DNA from: Chryseobacterium lactis
GTDB lineage: Bacteria > Bacteroidota > Bacteroidia > Flavobacteriales > Weeksellaceae
DNA length: 64,000 nucleotides
Reading direction: 5' to 3'
Assembly (NCBI RefSeq): GCF_003815875.1
Contig: NZ_CP033924.1
Location: 5,208,001 to 5,272,000, forward strand
The notes under the pieces were generated by a model that was not told the DNA's origin, ran no database searches, and saw nothing but the letters and a program-made list of their open reading frames with translations. The position numbers and the translations under genes are program-made. Of the stretch, positions 41,970 to 51,344 are shown piece by piece. How positions within the stretch are numbered: the first letter of the stretch is position 1; each line of letters begins with the position of its first letter.

Positions 41970-42880
41970 AAAACGCCATTCACTTTTAACCAATTTAAAA
42001 ACAACTCCTTCCACTCACCGGTATTGGTATTTTTTTTACCCAATCCCCACCCATGTCCGCCTGTTTGAAACAAATGCATTTCGGCCGGAATATTATTATT
42101 TTTCAACGCCTGATACATCAGGATACTGTTTTCTACAGGAGAGATCGGATCATCTTCAGCATGTGCCAAAAAGGTCATCGGAGTCTGAACTTTCACCTGC
42201 TTTTCCACCGAAAATTTAATTTCATCTTTTATATCCGGGTTTTTACCCAGCAAAGATTTAAATGAATGGGTAGTATTGTTAGGAGGTAACATCGATACTA
42301 CGGGATAAATCATTGCCGCAAAATCCGGCCGTGCCGAAACGAGATCAATTGCATCCTGAGGTGGATAATACATAGTATCAAAGGTTGATGCAATATATCC
42401 TGCAAGATGTCCTCCTGCTGAAAAACCCAGCACTCCTATTTTATCAGGATCTATTTTATACTTCTTAGCCGTACTTCTGATTATTCTGATAGCTCGTTGA
42501 GCATCCTGAAAAGGCACTAATTGTGTTGCCCATCCCTCTCCGGGAAGTCTGTATTCCAATTCAAAAGCAGTAATTCCTTTAGACTTCAGCCATTCTCCCG
42601 TTGGATAACCTTCTGAACCCGATTCAATATGAGCATATCCACCTCCACTTATTACAAGCACAGCTATTCCGTTCGGATTAGTGGGTTGATGAACAATCAG
42701 CTGGGGACTACTGATATGAGTAAGAGATCCTTTTGATGAAGTGATCTTTCCTCCGTTTGGTCCCGGTCCATCCGGTATCTTAGTCCATAAAGGAACAGCT
42801 GGCAATGGCACCATGGAAGTTTCTTTTTGTGCCCAAAACAGATGTACAGAAAATAAAAACAGAAAAAAGGCATTTTTCAT
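41945..42880 (-). CDS. Secreted alpha/beta-hydrolase (BD-FAE / acetyl-xylan-esterase-like)
   Basis: The ATG at 42880 opens a signal peptide (MKNAFFLFLFSVHLFWAQ); an ATG 24 nt upstream adds a charged tail. The ~311-residue protein has the oxyanion motif ISGGGYAHIE, the nucleophile elbow GVLGFSAGGHLAGY (Ser), an Asp in AHAEDDPISPVEN and the His in FQTGGHGWGLG. This fits carbohydrate or small-ester esterases. Its last codons (TTPSKIL-stop) lie inside the 59-bp repeat, so an insertion of the repeat has replaced the original C-terminus. Confidence 0.85.
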   Translation of the reverse strand: MKNAFFLFLFSVHLFWAQKETSMVPLPAVPLWTKIPDGPGPNGGKITSSKGSLTHISSPQLIVHQPTNPNGIAVLVISGGGYAHIESGSEGYPTGEWLKSKGITAFELEYRLPGEGWATQLVPFQDAQRAIRIIRSTAKKYKIDPDKIGVLGFSAGGHLAGYIASTFDTMYYPPQDAIDLVSARPDFAAMIYPVVSMLPPNNTTHSFKSLLGKNPDIKDEIKFSVEKQVKVQTPMTFLAHAEDDPISPVENSILMYQALKNNNIPAEMHLFQTGGHGWGLGKKNTNTGEWKELFLNWLKVNGVLTTPSKIL

Positions 42881-42944
42881 GGCAGCATTGTATTTTAACC
42901 TCATTGAAGATAGTTAAAATTCTATTTACATTTTGGAATTTCTT

Positions 42945-42952
42945 TACATTTG
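42945..42952 (+). promoter_or_regulatory. -7 element candidate for the 42976 gene
   Basis: TACATTTG fits TAnnTTTG, 23 nt before the ATG at 42976. No TTG at the proper spacing. Confidence 0.4.
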
Positions 42953-42975
42953 CCTGAACGCTAATATGATTAACC

Positions 42976-43674
42976 ATGAATCAAAAATTATCCATTATTT
43001 CAGCTACGCTTCTTCCTTTATTTTATTTTTCTCAAAAAGTGGAACCCAGAGAAGAAATCAGATTGAAAAGCTTTGACTACAGCATTTATACTCAAAACAA
43101 AAAAGACCAGACCACTGATACCGAACTATACCTCATCCCCAACAAGGGAGATACCATCAGGGAAAATGCTTTGATTAAAAATGCTTCAGGAGAGGAAACC
43201 CACAGAGGAATCTATAGAATAAACGGGACGGAAATTCATTTTGTAGATATTGATCTTAAAAATGAAAAATTCAGTCATAAAGTATATACTCCCAATAAAA
43301 AGGGGTTGCTTACATTAGTGAAAGAAAACTCCAATCTGAGTGCTTATCCTACAGATCTCCCCCCTAAGTTTAAGGATAACAAACCTCCTCATCCTGAATT
43401 TGTCGAAGGTGAAACTAAACTCTATCAATGGATAGAAAAAAATATCTATCCTATCCTTGACAAAAAATTCAAGAAAAAAGAAAAGGGTAATGCTGTTCTT
43501 ATTCTGGAAATAGATTCGAAAGGAACTGCATCCTTTGTTGAAATCAAGAGCTTAATGCTTCCGAATGATATCAAAAAGCAATTGAGTGATGCCGTCCAAA
43601 AATCCCCAGCATGGAACACCAATATTCAGGGTTACGAAGTTTCAGGAGTGGTTTTTATTCCGATCGAATATTAA
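42976..43674 (+). CDS. Secreted protein with TonB-C-terminal-like domain
   Basis: The 232-residue protein has a signal peptide (LSIISATLLPLFYFSQ), an N-terminal region of short strands, and a C-terminal ~95 residues like the TonB C-terminal fold: ETKLYQWIEKNIYPILDKKF, NAVLILEIDSKGTASFVEIK and DAVQKSPAWNTNIQGYEVSG then VVFIPIEY. It has no membrane anchor or Pro-rich spacer, so it is not a classical energiser of receptors. The function is unknown. Confidence 0.7.
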   Translation: MNQKLSIISATLLPLFYFSQKVEPREEIRLKSFDYSIYTQNKKDQTTDTELYLIPNKGDTIRENALIKNASGEETHRGIYRINGTEIHFVDIDLKNEKFSHKVYTPNKKGLLTLVKENSNLSAYPTDLPPKFKDNKPPHPEFVEGETKLYQWIEKNIYPILDKKFKKKEKGNAVLILEIDSKGTASFVEIKSLMLPNDIKKQLSDAVQKSPAWNTNIQGYEVSGVVFIPIEY

Positions 43675-43752
43675 AAACCTGAAAAAGGTATGTAAGAGGA
43701 AGTTTTGATATTTCCTCTAATTTTTTTATATTGTATACTCAACTTATACAAT

Positions 43753-44316
43753 ATGCTAAAAAACACATTTTTTTTACTTCTTGCAAGCTCTTTTCTTTTG
43801 TTAAGCTGTGACTACAAAGAAAAAGAGAAGAGTCTGACAGACAGAGAAAAACAATTATTGGAGAAAGAAAAAATATTTGCAAAGAAAGAATCTGAATATC
43901 AGTCGCTCTTAAAAATGAGGGACAGTATTTATGCAAAAAAAGATTCTGTAGTGATTGCTGCCTGGCCTGAAGAAATTTCCGGTCCATGGAATGGCAAAGT
44001 GATCTGTACAGAGTCTAATTGCAGTGATTATGCGATAGGAGACCAACGTACAGACATCTGGGAATTCGACAACGATTCTACCCAGCCTATCACCAAAATC
44101 ATTAATAATAATAACCTGGTAAGATTATATACCGGTAAGTTTGAAAATAATGAAATCAGACTTTCTTTCAAAACAGATTCTACGGCTAAAAAAAATGTAG
44201 AAATGAATGTCCTTCTTAATGACATTTCAGACAACAAGATCAAAGGTACCCGAACCATCACCTCTGATGGCTGTACTGCTAAATTCTCTGTTGAATTAGT
44301 ACGTTCCACAAAATAA
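43753..44316 (+). CDS. Lipoprotein, function unknown
   Basis: The ATG at 43753 opens a lipoprotein signal (MLKNTFFLLLASSFLLLSC) with Cys19; an earlier in-frame ATG would bury it. Residues about 22-60 are a Lys/Glu-rich coiled-coil-like stretch (EKSLTDREKQLLEKEKIFAK), followed by a compact strand-rich domain (SGPWNGKVICTESNCSDYAI, GTRTITSDGCTAKFSVELVR) with paired Cys. No family recognised. The antiporter gene starts 6 nt after its stop, so they share an operon. Confidence 0.7.
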   Translation: MLKNTFFLLLASSFLLLSCDYKEKEKSLTDREKQLLEKEKIFAKKESEYQSLLKMRDSIYAKKDSVVIAAWPEEISGPWNGKVICTESNCSDYAIGDQRTDIWEFDNDSTQPITKIINNNNLVRLYTGKFENNEIRLSFKTDSTAKKNVEMNVLLNDISDNKIKGTRTITSDGCTAKFSVELVRSTK

Positions 44317-44322
44317 ACACAT

Positions 44323-46446
44323 ATGATTTTACTGAGTATACACAACCTGAGTTTTCCTATAGAAGATCCGGTACTGAAATTCCTATTGGTATTGGTCATC
44401 ATCCTTGCCGCTCCATTATTACTGAATAAAATTAAAGTTCCTCACCTGCTTGGCCTTATCATCGCCGGTGCTATCATAGGTCCTAACGGCTTTAATGTAC
44501 TGTCAAGAGACAGCAGTATTGTTGTTACCGGCACAACGGGTCTCCTTTATATCATGTTCCTCGCAGGACTTGAGATTGACATGGGAGATTTTAAGAAAAA
44601 CAAATGGAAAAGCTTAGGCTATGGAGCTTATGCATTTATCTTTCCATTTATCTTAGGATACCTGGGCGCTTATTATCTGCTGGAATTTTCAATATTAACC
44701 TCTGTTTTGTTTGCCAGCTTGTTTTCCTCGCAGACTCTTATTACTTATCCCCTTATCAGTAAACTGGGAATTGCAAAAAACCAGGCGGTCAATATTACTG
44801 TGGGAGGAACGATGATCACCGACATTGCAACCTTACTGGTATTGGCTGTAGTGGTGGGAATGGTTCAGGGAGATGTTGGCGCCTCATTTTGGGTCAAATT
44901 ATCTGTTTCTTTTATTCTTTTTGCCTTGATTGTTTTGATTGTATTTCCCATTATAGGACGTTGGTTTTTCAAAAGAGTGGACGATAAAATCTCCCAATAT
45001 ATTTTTGTGCTGGTTATGATTTATCTGGCAGCAATGCTCGCTGAACTTGCCGGTGTAGAAGCTATTATCGGAGCGTTCTTTGCCGGACTGGCATTAAACA
45101 GACTAATTCCTCATACCTCTTCCTTGATGAACAGGGTTGAATTTGTAGGAAATGCGATTTTCATTCCGTTCTTCTTGATCAGCGTCGGAATGCTGATCGA
45201 CTTCACCGTATTTTTCAAAAGTTTTGAAACCCTAAAAGTAGCTGCCATTATGCTGGTTGCATCCATTGGTGGTAAATATATCTCTGCAGTAATCACTCAA
45301 AAAACATTTAAATTTACTAAAGAAGAAGGAAGACTTATCTTCGGATTAAGCTCTGCTTCTGCCGCGGCAACTTTAGCAACAGTAATGGTGGGTTATAACA
45401 TTATCCTTTCAGAAACTGAAACCGGAGAACCTATAAGATTATTGAATGAACATGTATTGAATGGAAGTATCTTGCTTATCCTGATTTCATGTACGATTTC
45501 ATCATTTATTTCAATGTCAAGTGCCCAGAAAATTGCTGAAGCCGACAATGAAGATACTGTTTCCGGTGACAGCCATGAGGAAGAAAGTATTCTTTTAGCC
45601 ATCAATCATGAGGAAACCGTTGATAGAATGGTAAATCTTGGAATTCTGATCAAAGCGCACTCCAACACGGAAGATTTATTTGCATTAAATGTCATTAATG
45701 AGGATAAAAATGAATCATCAGTTAAAAACGCTGAAAAACTGCTACATCTGGCAGCCGATGCAGCAGCAGCGGCCGATGTGAAGCTTCAGGCTCTTAAAAG
45801 ATATGATAACGATGTCATCAACGGAGTAAGCAATGTGATTAAAGAGCAGAAAATCACTGACCTTATTATCGGATTGGAAGATGAAAAGGGATTTTCACCC
45901 TCTTTTGTCTATAATCTTTACAATGGTTATCTTCAGAATGATGATGTTAATGTACTGGTGTACCATGCTGCCCAGCCTCTTTCTACGATAAAAAAATATG
46001 CCGTGATGATTCCTGAAAATGCTCATAAGGAAGCAGGATTCTTCCATGCGCTTCTGAGAGTTTGGAATATTGCCAGAAATTCCGGCGCAACTACTGTTTT
46101 TTATGCACCTGAAAACATCCTGGACATTCTTCAGAAAATAATTAAAAAAGCCAATATCGAAGCTGAATTTATCATTATGAATACATGGCAGGACGGTGAG
46201 AAAACAGCCGCTCAGCTAAAAGACGATGAAGCATTAATTATTTTCATGGCTAAACGAGGAATGCAATCATATATTCCACGAATGAGACTCATCCCTGAGA
46301 TGCTAAACAGATATTTAAGTACTAATAACTATCTTTTAATCTTTCCTTTCTCGGAATATGATAAAAACAGTCCGGAAATACGTTCTGTAGGAAATCACGG
46401 AGATTTTGTAGAGATTGGAAATGTAATTCAGAAGATTTTCAAATAA
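44323..46446 (+). CDS. CPA2-family cation:proton antiporter
   Basis: The 707-residue protein has an N-terminal Na+/H+-exchanger domain with about 12 helices (PVLKFLLVLVIILAAPLLLN, IIAGAIIGPNGFNVL, YIMFLAGLEIDMGDFKKNKW, FFAGLALNRLIP). After about residue 405 it has a cytosolic region with two universal-stress-protein-like units (EESILLAINHEETVDRMVNL; KKYAVMIPENAHKEAGFFHA). This is the form of KefB/Na+ or K+ antiporters found in Bacteroidota. The transported ion is not certain. It is in an operon with the lipoprotein before it. Confidence 0.88.
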   Translation: MILLSIHNLSFPIEDPVLKFLLVLVIILAAPLLLNKIKVPHLLGLIIAGAIIGPNGFNVLSRDSSIVVTGTTGLLYIMFLAGLEIDMGDFKKNKWKSLGYGAYAFIFPFILGYLGAYYLLEFSILTSVLFASLFSSQTLITYPLISKLGIAKNQAVNITVGGTMITDIATLLVLAVVVGMVQGDVGASFWVKLSVSFILFALIVLIVFPIIGRWFFKRVDDKISQYIFVLVMIYLAAMLAELAGVEAIIGAFFAGLALNRLIPHTSSLMNRVEFVGNAIFIPFFLISVGMLIDFTVFFKSFETLKVAAIMLVASIGGKYISAVITQKTFKFTKEEGRLIFGLSSASAAATLATVMVGYNIILSETETGEPIRLLNEHVLNGSILLILISCTISSFISMSSAQKIAEADNEDTVSGDSHEEESILLAINHEETVDRMVNLGILIKAHSNTEDLFALNVINEDKNESSVKNAEKLLHLAADAAAAADVKLQALKRYDNDVINGVSNVIKEQKITDLIIGLEDEKGFSPSFVYNLYNGYLQNDDVNVLVYHAAQPLSTIKKYAVMIPENAHKEAGFFHALLRVWNIARNSGATTVFYAPENILDILQKIIKKANIEAEFIIMNTWQDGEKTAAQLKDDEALIIFMAKRGMQSYIPRMRLIPEMLNRYLSTNNYLLIFPFSEYDKNSPEIRSVGNHGDFVEIGNVIQKIFK

Positions 46447-46483
46447 TAACCGCTATTTTAGCCTTTATTAAAATAAAAAAATA

Positions 46484-47185
46484 GTGAAGACGAAGAAAAT
46501 ATTCCTTTTAGCAGCTGTTTTAAGTGTACAATTATCCTTTGCTCAGTTTGCAAAGATTGTAGATAAAGACGGCTACGTGAATATAAGGGAAAATGCAGAT
46601 GCCAAAAGTAAAATTATTGGAAGAATCAATTCTGATGAAATTGTCTATATTTTTGAACCTGATGAAGCCGATAAAGAATGGCTTAATGTTGATACCAAAG
46701 GAAAAACCGGAGGATATATCCACAATTCAAGGGTGAAGTATATTGAATCTTATGATGCAGTTCCTTCAACAGAAAAAAGCGGAAATAAAATCATTTTTAA
46801 ATCCGGCGACATCAAAGTAGATATTCTTTCTGAAAAGTTTAATTATAAAGAAAATAAAAAACATTTCTCTTCAAGCCATATGGGAGACCAGCAACAGGAG
46901 GACCAGTATAAAGGACAGCAGATCTGGGGTACAGACGGTACTGTTCCTCAAACACACTACAAGTCTATCACTGTTCAAATGAATGGAAAAACACTGCAAA
47001 TCCCTGCAAAAGAAATTGAAAATCTGTTTAATATCGATAATGAAGCAACTCATTGCTACTTTGACAAGATCAACGATACCTTGTACATCGAAATGAATAA
47101 TTCTGATGGAGCCGGTGCTTACGTAGGTCTTTTTATTATTGAGAAAGGAAAGTATAAAGGTAAGATGCTCACCCTACCCTTCTAG
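46484..47185 (+). CDS. Secreted bacterial SH3-domain protein
   Basis: Start is GTG (46484), which gives a good signal peptide (MKTKKIFLLAAVLSVQLSFA). Residues about 25-85 are an SH3b domain (KIVDKDGYVNIRENADAKSK, IIGRINSDEIVYIF, GKTGGYIHNSRVKYIE), a fold that often binds cell wall. The C-terminal ~145 residues (TVQMNGKTLQIPAKEIENLF) are not recognised. It lies between the antiporter and a lipoprotein gene with short gaps (37 and 24 nt). Confidence 0.75.
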   Translation: MKTKKIFLLAAVLSVQLSFAQFAKIVDKDGYVNIRENADAKSKIIGRINSDEIVYIFEPDEADKEWLNVDTKGKTGGYIHNSRVKYIESYDAVPSTEKSGNKIIFKSGDIKVDILSEKFNYKENKKHFSSSHMGDQQQEDQYKGQQIWGTDGTVPQTHYKSITVQMNGKTLQIPAKEIENLFNIDNEATHCYFDKINDTLYIEMNNSDGAGAYVGLFIIEKGKYKGKMLTLPF

Positions 47186-47209
47186 AAAATCTTATAAAAA
47201 TGATAATAC

Positions 47210-47863
47210 ATGAAAATTAACACATTGATGATCCCTTTAATGGCTTGTATTCTATTTTCATGCAAAGATAAAAAGGAGACAGTCAAAAATGAAGTTTCAA
47301 TACCTTCTGCGGTGGATACTGTAAAAGCAGTGCCACCCGGAGAAATCGATACAGCAGATACCGGGAAAACTGAAGAGCTAACAGCTGGAAAAACAGATCA
47401 AAAGTCAGACACAGATACTGTGGAAGAACCGGAAACGGTCAATTATAATTTTCATTTCGATCGATTTCCGTCAGTACCTTATCAATTTGTAAAAAAGGCA
47501 AAACTGGATTTCTCAAGTAATGAAGGTTCTTATAATTTCAGAACGAGAATTAAGGAGGCCTATGCTGCAGGAACTCCTGATTTTGCCAGCTACTATATCA
47601 CCGTCACTTTTGGATGCGGCTCAAGCTGCATTATGGGGTTAATGATGGATGTGCGCGACGGAAAAATCTATGGTCTTCCGTTGGGAGAAGAAACATCCTG
47701 CCTATTTGCTGAAGACAGAGCCATTTTCGATGCAAAAAGCAGATTGTTTATTGCCAGTATTTGTAAAGAATCACCAGAATCGGAGACTGTATTTTATCAT
47801 GCTTTTGTATGGAATGAACAGAAGAAAGCTTTTGAAAAAGCAGAAGAAAAAGATATTAAGTAA
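47210..47863 (+). CDS. Lipoprotein, function unknown
   Basis: The signal MKINTLMIPLMACILFSC ends in a lipobox (Cys18). Residues about 19-75 are a low-complexity Asp/Thr/Glu/Lys linker (VDTVKAVPPGEIDTADTGK), followed by a domain with several Cys (TFGCGSSCIMGLMMDVRDGK, EETSCLFAEDR, FIASICKESPESETVFYHAF). The spacer-plus-domain plan suits a periplasmic or surface lipoprotein. No family recognised. Confidence 0.7.
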   Translation: MKINTLMIPLMACILFSCKDKKETVKNEVSIPSAVDTVKAVPPGEIDTADTGKTEELTAGKTDQKSDTDTVEEPETVNYNFHFDRFPSVPYQFVKKAKLDFSSNEGSYNFRTRIKEAYAAGTPDFASYYITVTFGCGSSCIMGLMMDVRDGKIYGLPLGEETSCLFAEDRAIFDAKSRLFIASICKESPESETVFYHAFVWNEQKKAFEKAEEKDIK

Positions 47864-47874
47864 TTAATTTAATG

Positions 47875-47923
47875 ATTCGTCCTAAAGTAAGTTGATTTTC
47901 TGCCAGCTTATTCCAGGACGAAT
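47875..47923. terminator. Bidirectional hairpin between convergent genes
   Basis: ATTCGTCCT (47875-47883) pairs with AGGACGAAT (47915-47923) around a loop of 31 nt that itself can partly pair. It separates the 47210 lipoprotein gene from purK. Confidence 0.6.
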
Positions 47924-47939
47924 TCATCAAATTAGTGAT

Positions 47940-49052
47940 TTATTCTGCAATTACCCTCACCATTCCCTTTACCATCACAAGTTTTTCCATCAATTCTTCT
48001 CTGGAATCAGCAAGAACATTGATGTGACCCATTTTTCTACCGGGTTTGGTTTCCGTTTTTCCGTATAAGTGGATATAGGTTTCAGGTAATTTAAGTACTT
48101 CTTCCATTCCTTCGTATACTACTTTTCCATCATAGCCTTCTGCTCCTACCAGGTTCAGCATTCCGCTGTAGGTAATGGCATCCGTATCTGCAAGGGGAAG
48201 ATTTTTCACCACGCGATACATCTGTTCAAACTGCGAATTGGTATTTCCTTCCTGGCTCTGGTGCCCGGAATTATGTAGTCTAGGCGCTGTTTCATTTACC
48301 CACACTTTTCCTTCTTTATCTAAGAATAGTTCGATGGCAAAAAGTCCCGGAGAATTTACAGCACTTAAAAACTTCTCTGTAATTACTTCGATTTGGCTCT
48401 GCACATCTTCGGTAAGAAGAACCGGACATACATTGAAGTCCAATAGGTTTAATTTTGGATCAGCAACCATTTCCGTTACGGGAAAAGTATTGGTTTCTCC
48501 TTTTTCATTTCTGGCAACGATCACAGAAAGTTCTTTGTCAATATCCACCAGACTTTCGATCACTGAAGCTTCTTCCCAAATATGCTGGTAATCATCTTCC
48601 GTTCTGATAACCTGTACCCCTTTTCCGTCATAACCTCCGGTATTCATTTTCTGAACGAACGGTAACGGCATCATGATCTTTTCATCTTTGTTCCATACGA
48701 TCTGAAATTCCGGACTTGGGATATCATGCGTCTTATAAAATTCTTTCTGAAGGATTTTCTGTTGAATAGTTTTAACAATATTAGCATTGGGAACCACTCG
48801 TATTCCCTGCTTTTCAAGTTCTGCCAATGCATCAGCATTTACATGTTCGATTTCGATAGTAACGACATCTTTATCTTTTCCGAAGTTCAAAACGGTATCG
48901 TAATCATTGAAATTTCCCTGTGTAAAATATGAGATATTATGGCATGGTGCATCAGAAGCCGGATCCAGAGTATAAAACTCATCATCATACTTCAGTGCAC
49001 TTTGTATCAACATTCTTCCCAGCTGTCCGCCTCCCAGAATTCCTATTTTCAT
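47940..49052 (-). CDS. purK: 5-(carboxyamino)imidazole ribonucleotide synthase
   Basis: The 370-residue ATP-grasp enzyme starts KIGILGGGQLGRMLIQSALK and has EIEHVNADALAELEKQGIRV, the ATP-binding PFVQKMNTGGYDGKGVQVI and the C-terminal NETAPRLHNSGHQSQEGN. It makes N5-CAIR from AIR, ATP and bicarbonate; purE at 40.0 kb performs the next step. It lies 24 nt after the DUF1543 gene and is probably co-transcribed with it. Confidence 0.96.
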   Translation of the reverse strand: MKIGILGGGQLGRMLIQSALKYDDEFYTLDPASDAPCHNISYFTQGNFNDYDTVLNFGKDKDVVTIEIEHVNADALAELEKQGIRVVPNANIVKTIQQKILQKEFYKTHDIPSPEFQIVWNKDEKIMMPLPFVQKMNTGGYDGKGVQVIRTEDDYQHIWEEASVIESLVDIDKELSVIVARNEKGETNTFPVTEMVADPKLNLLDFNVCPVLLTEDVQSQIEVITEKFLSAVNSPGLFAIELFLDKEGKVWVNETAPRLHNSGHQSQEGNTNSQFEQMYRVVKNLPLADTDAITYSGMLNLVGAEGYDGKVVYEGMEEVLKLPETYIHLYGKTETKPGRKMGHINVLADSREELMEKLVMVKGMVRVIAE

Positions 49053-49076
49053 TTTTTATTTTTATTAGATTCTTTT

Positions 49077-49628
49077 TTATTGAATTTTATCAATTTTTAA
49101 ATATCCCAGTCCCATTGGGTTTTCCTGATTTTCAGCATCAGACTTCGCAAGAACAATAGAATATTTTTCTTTCATTTTTTCAGGCAGGATATCATTCACA
49201 TTGAAAATATCATCGATATCTACTCCATGTTTATCATCAATATGACTTACTGCTCCTTCAAATCCCATCGTCTGATAAAATTCAGTGGCTTTTGCCCTTT
49301 TTATAATTTCACCCATGGATTGTCCTACCATCAGGTGCTGCTCATGGAATTCTTCAAAAAAACCGGGCTTGTATCCTCCTAAATTAAGGAAGAACAATTG
49401 CTCCTGAGATGGCTCCTGTCCCTTTTCTACAATCTTTACCTCATAGCCATCTGCGAATCTTACTTCCTGATGACAGTCCAGGTGAATCTTACCTTCTGCT
49501 TCTTTCCAGAAGTCCTTCATATCAGGAATCAGATCTTTAAGACTTTCCGCAATTCCGAAAAATACGTCATGCTGCTCAATGTTTCTCCCTTTAGGGGTTG
49601 CCCCAAGGATGACATAAAATAATTTCAT
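49077..49628 (-). CDS. DUF1543 family protein
   Basis: Start at 49628 (MKLFYVILGATPKGRNIEQH) rather than 49640, because a canonical promoter ends 5 nt before the latter. The ~183-residue protein has two similar halves (FYVILGATPKGRNIEQHDVF; LFFLNLGGYKPGFFEEFHEQ), the DUF1543 pattern; each half has HD and H-containing motifs. The function of the family is unknown. First gene of an operon with purK. Confidence 0.82.
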   Translation of the reverse strand: MKLFYVILGATPKGRNIEQHDVFFGIAESLKDLIPDMKDFWKEAEGKIHLDCHQEVRFADGYEVKIVEKGQEPSQEQLFFLNLGGYKPGFFEEFHEQHLMVGQSMGEIIKRAKATEFYQTMGFEGAVSHIDDKHGVDIDDIFNVNDILPEKMKEKYSIVLAKSDAENQENPMGLGYLKIDKIQ

Positions 49629-49645
49629 TTCACTTTTCATGCATA

Positions 49646-49674
49646 CAAAAATACGTTAAATTTATCTTTTTCAA
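49646..49674 (-). promoter_or_regulatory. Promoter of the DUF1543-purK operon (TTG-N18-TATTTTTG)
   Basis: TTG (49674-49672) and TATTTTTG (49653-49646) on the minus strand with an 18-nt spacer fit the Bacteroidota consensus fully. It is back to back with the TSUP promoter. Confidence 0.75.
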
Positions 49675-49678
49675 ATGT

Positions 49679-49709
49679 TTGGCAGACTACTACAATAATT
49701 TTATATTTG
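49679..49709 (+). promoter_or_regulatory. Promoter of the TSUP-DUF1634 operon (TTG-N20-TATATTTG)
   Basis: TTG (49679-49681) and TATATTTG (49702-49709) with a 20-nt spacer; the ATG at 49726 follows 16 nt later. Confidence 0.75.
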
Positions 49710-49725
49710 TAACATTATTTGTAGT

Positions 49726-50556
49726 ATGTCAGAAATTATCATACTCTTCCTGGGTGCTATTTCCGCGGGGCTTTTAGGTTCACTTACGGGTTTAGGAGGG
49801 GGAGTTATTATCATTCCTTTATTAACGCTTGGTTTTGGCGTCCCTATGCATTATGCCATTGGTGCTTCACTGATTTCCGTTATTGGTACTTCTTCGGGTG
49901 CCGCCGTAGCTTTCGTTAAAGAAGGGTTTACCAACATGAGAATCGGAATGTTTCTCGAAATTGCAACCACTGCAGGTGCCATTATTGGTGCCCTGGTTTC
50001 AGGGATGCTGAATCCTAATACCATCGGGATTATTTTCGCAAGTATCCTTCTGTTAACCGTTATTTTGAATCTTAAAGGAAAGCCTGATCATCAGGAACCT
50101 CTGATCAAAGGAAGCCTTGAAGACAAATTAAAACTTCACGGAACTTTCCCTGATAAAGGGATTTTAAAAAGTTATTCAGCAAGAAATACAGTTCCCGGAT
50201 TTTTAATGATGATGTTTGCAGGTGCCATGTCCGGACTTTTAGGAATAGGTTCCGGAGCGTTAAAAGTATTGGCGATGGATAATATGATGAAACTGCCTTT
50301 TAAAGTTTCCACAACCACCAGTAACTTTATGATTGGGGTAACCGCTGTGGCAAGTGCGCTGATTTATTTTCAAAGAGGAGAAATTATTCCTGTGATCGTA
50401 GCGCCTGTACTAATAGGAGTAGTTGTAGGAAGTTTCATCGGATCAAAAACATTGATGGTTTCAAAGACTAAAAAATTAAAAGTATTTTTTGCCATTGTGA
50501 TCACAGTGTTATCAATTTATATGATGTATAACGGTATCAACAAAAGCTTCAGATAA
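49726..50556 (+). CDS. TSUP-family (TauE/SafE) membrane transporter
   Basis: A 276-residue membrane protein with about eight helices and the two TSUP repeats: GLLGSLTGLGGGVIIIPLLT at the start and, after the loop, GAMSGLLGIGSGALKVLAMD. TSUP proteins move sulfite, sulfonates or other organic anions. The DUF1634 partner gene overlaps its stop (ATGA), a common pairing. The substrate is unknown. Confidence 0.9.
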   Translation: MSEIIILFLGAISAGLLGSLTGLGGGVIIIPLLTLGFGVPMHYAIGASLISVIGTSSGAAVAFVKEGFTNMRIGMFLEIATTAGAIIGALVSGMLNPNTIGIIFASILLLTVILNLKGKPDHQEPLIKGSLEDKLKLHGTFPDKGILKSYSARNTVPGFLMMMFAGAMSGLLGIGSGALKVLAMDNMMKLPFKVSTTTSNFMIGVTAVASALIYFQRGEIIPVIVAPVLIGVVVGSFIGSKTLMVSKTKKLKVFFAIVITVLSIYMMYNGINKSFR

Positions 50557-50939
50557 TGAAAAAGAATTTTACAGATGTTGATCTGAACCGCTCAGTAGGA
50601 AACCTTCTTAGATTAGGGGTAATTCTATCTGTAACAACATCATTAATAGGTTTTGTCAAGTTATTTATTGAAGGCTTTGAAATGCCCAAAAAATACAGCA
50701 GCCTGAATGTGGGAACCTCATCAGAAAAGGTATGGGGACATTTCTGGGATTCACTTTGTAAAGGAGAAGGTTCAGCTATTATTCAACTGGGGATTCTTTT
50801 GTTGATTGTTACTCCTTTAATGCGGATTGTATTTGCTCTGATCGGGTATCTAAAAGAAAAAGACTACGTATATGTAGTCATTTCTTCAATTGTTTTAACG
50901 ATCATGGCGGTAAGCTTTTTTGCAGGTTACGCTCACTAA
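50556..50939 (+). CDS. DUF1634 membrane protein, TSUP partner
   Basis: A 127-residue protein with three hydrophobic segments (LLRLGVILSVTTSLIGFVKL; IIQLGILLLIVTPLMRIVFA; VVISSIVLTIMAVSFFAGYA). The LLRxGV start and ITPLMRI segment are typical of DUF1634. It overlaps the TSUP gene by one base and is probably a helper subunit of that transporter. Confidence 0.85.
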   Translation: MKKNFTDVDLNRSVGNLLRLGVILSVTTSLIGFVKLFIEGFEMPKKYSSLNVGTSSEKVWGHFWDSLCKGEGSAIIQLGILLLIVTPLMRIVFALIGYLKEKDYVYVVISSIVLTIMAVSFFAGYAH

Positions 50940-50942
50940 TTT

Positions 50943-51326
50943 TTACATTTCATAAAACTCCAGTGGCAACTGATCCGGATCCTGAGTAAAGAAAAATTCT
51001 TTTCCGGTAAATTCATCTGTTCTGATATCTTCACAACTTAAGCCCTTATTCATCAGTTCTGCCCTTTTTTCGGATACGTTTTCAACGGAAAAGGCAAGAT
51101 GCCTTAAACCACAGGCTTCTGGTCGGGAAGGTCTTTGAGGAGGATCTGGAAAAGAGAACAACTCGATGACATAATGATCTCCGATGGCCAGATCTAGCTT
51201 ATAAGACCGCCTTTCTTCACGATACACTTCACGGATTATATTCAATCCCAATACTTCTGTATAAAACTTTTTTGAAACGCTATAATCTGAACAAATAATG
51301 GCAATATGATGGATCTTCATCTTCAT
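50943..51326 (-). CDS. VOC-family (glyoxalase-like) protein
   Basis: The 127-residue protein has the two beta-alpha-beta-beta-beta units of the vicinal-oxygen-chelate fold: IHHIAIICSDYSVSKKFYTE with a metal-ligand His, YVIELFSFPDPPQRPSRPEA, LRHLAFSVENV with a second His, and DPDQLPLEFYEM with a terminal Glu. It resembles the YaeR/GloA2-type small enzymes; the substrate is unknown. A second ATG 6 nt inside is an alternative start. Confidence 0.85.
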   Translation of the reverse strand: MKMKIHHIAIICSDYSVSKKFYTEVLGLNIIREVYREERRSYKLDLAIGDHYVIELFSFPDPPQRPSRPEACGLRHLAFSVENVSEKRAELMNKGLSCEDIRTDEFTGKEFFFTQDPDQLPLEFYEM

Positions 51327-51344
51327 TTCTTTTATATAATATAT

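Noticed and set aside
42976-43674. Energy-transducing TonB protein
   Set aside because: Has a cleavable signal peptide and no membrane anchor or Pro-rich span; only the C-terminal fold is similar.
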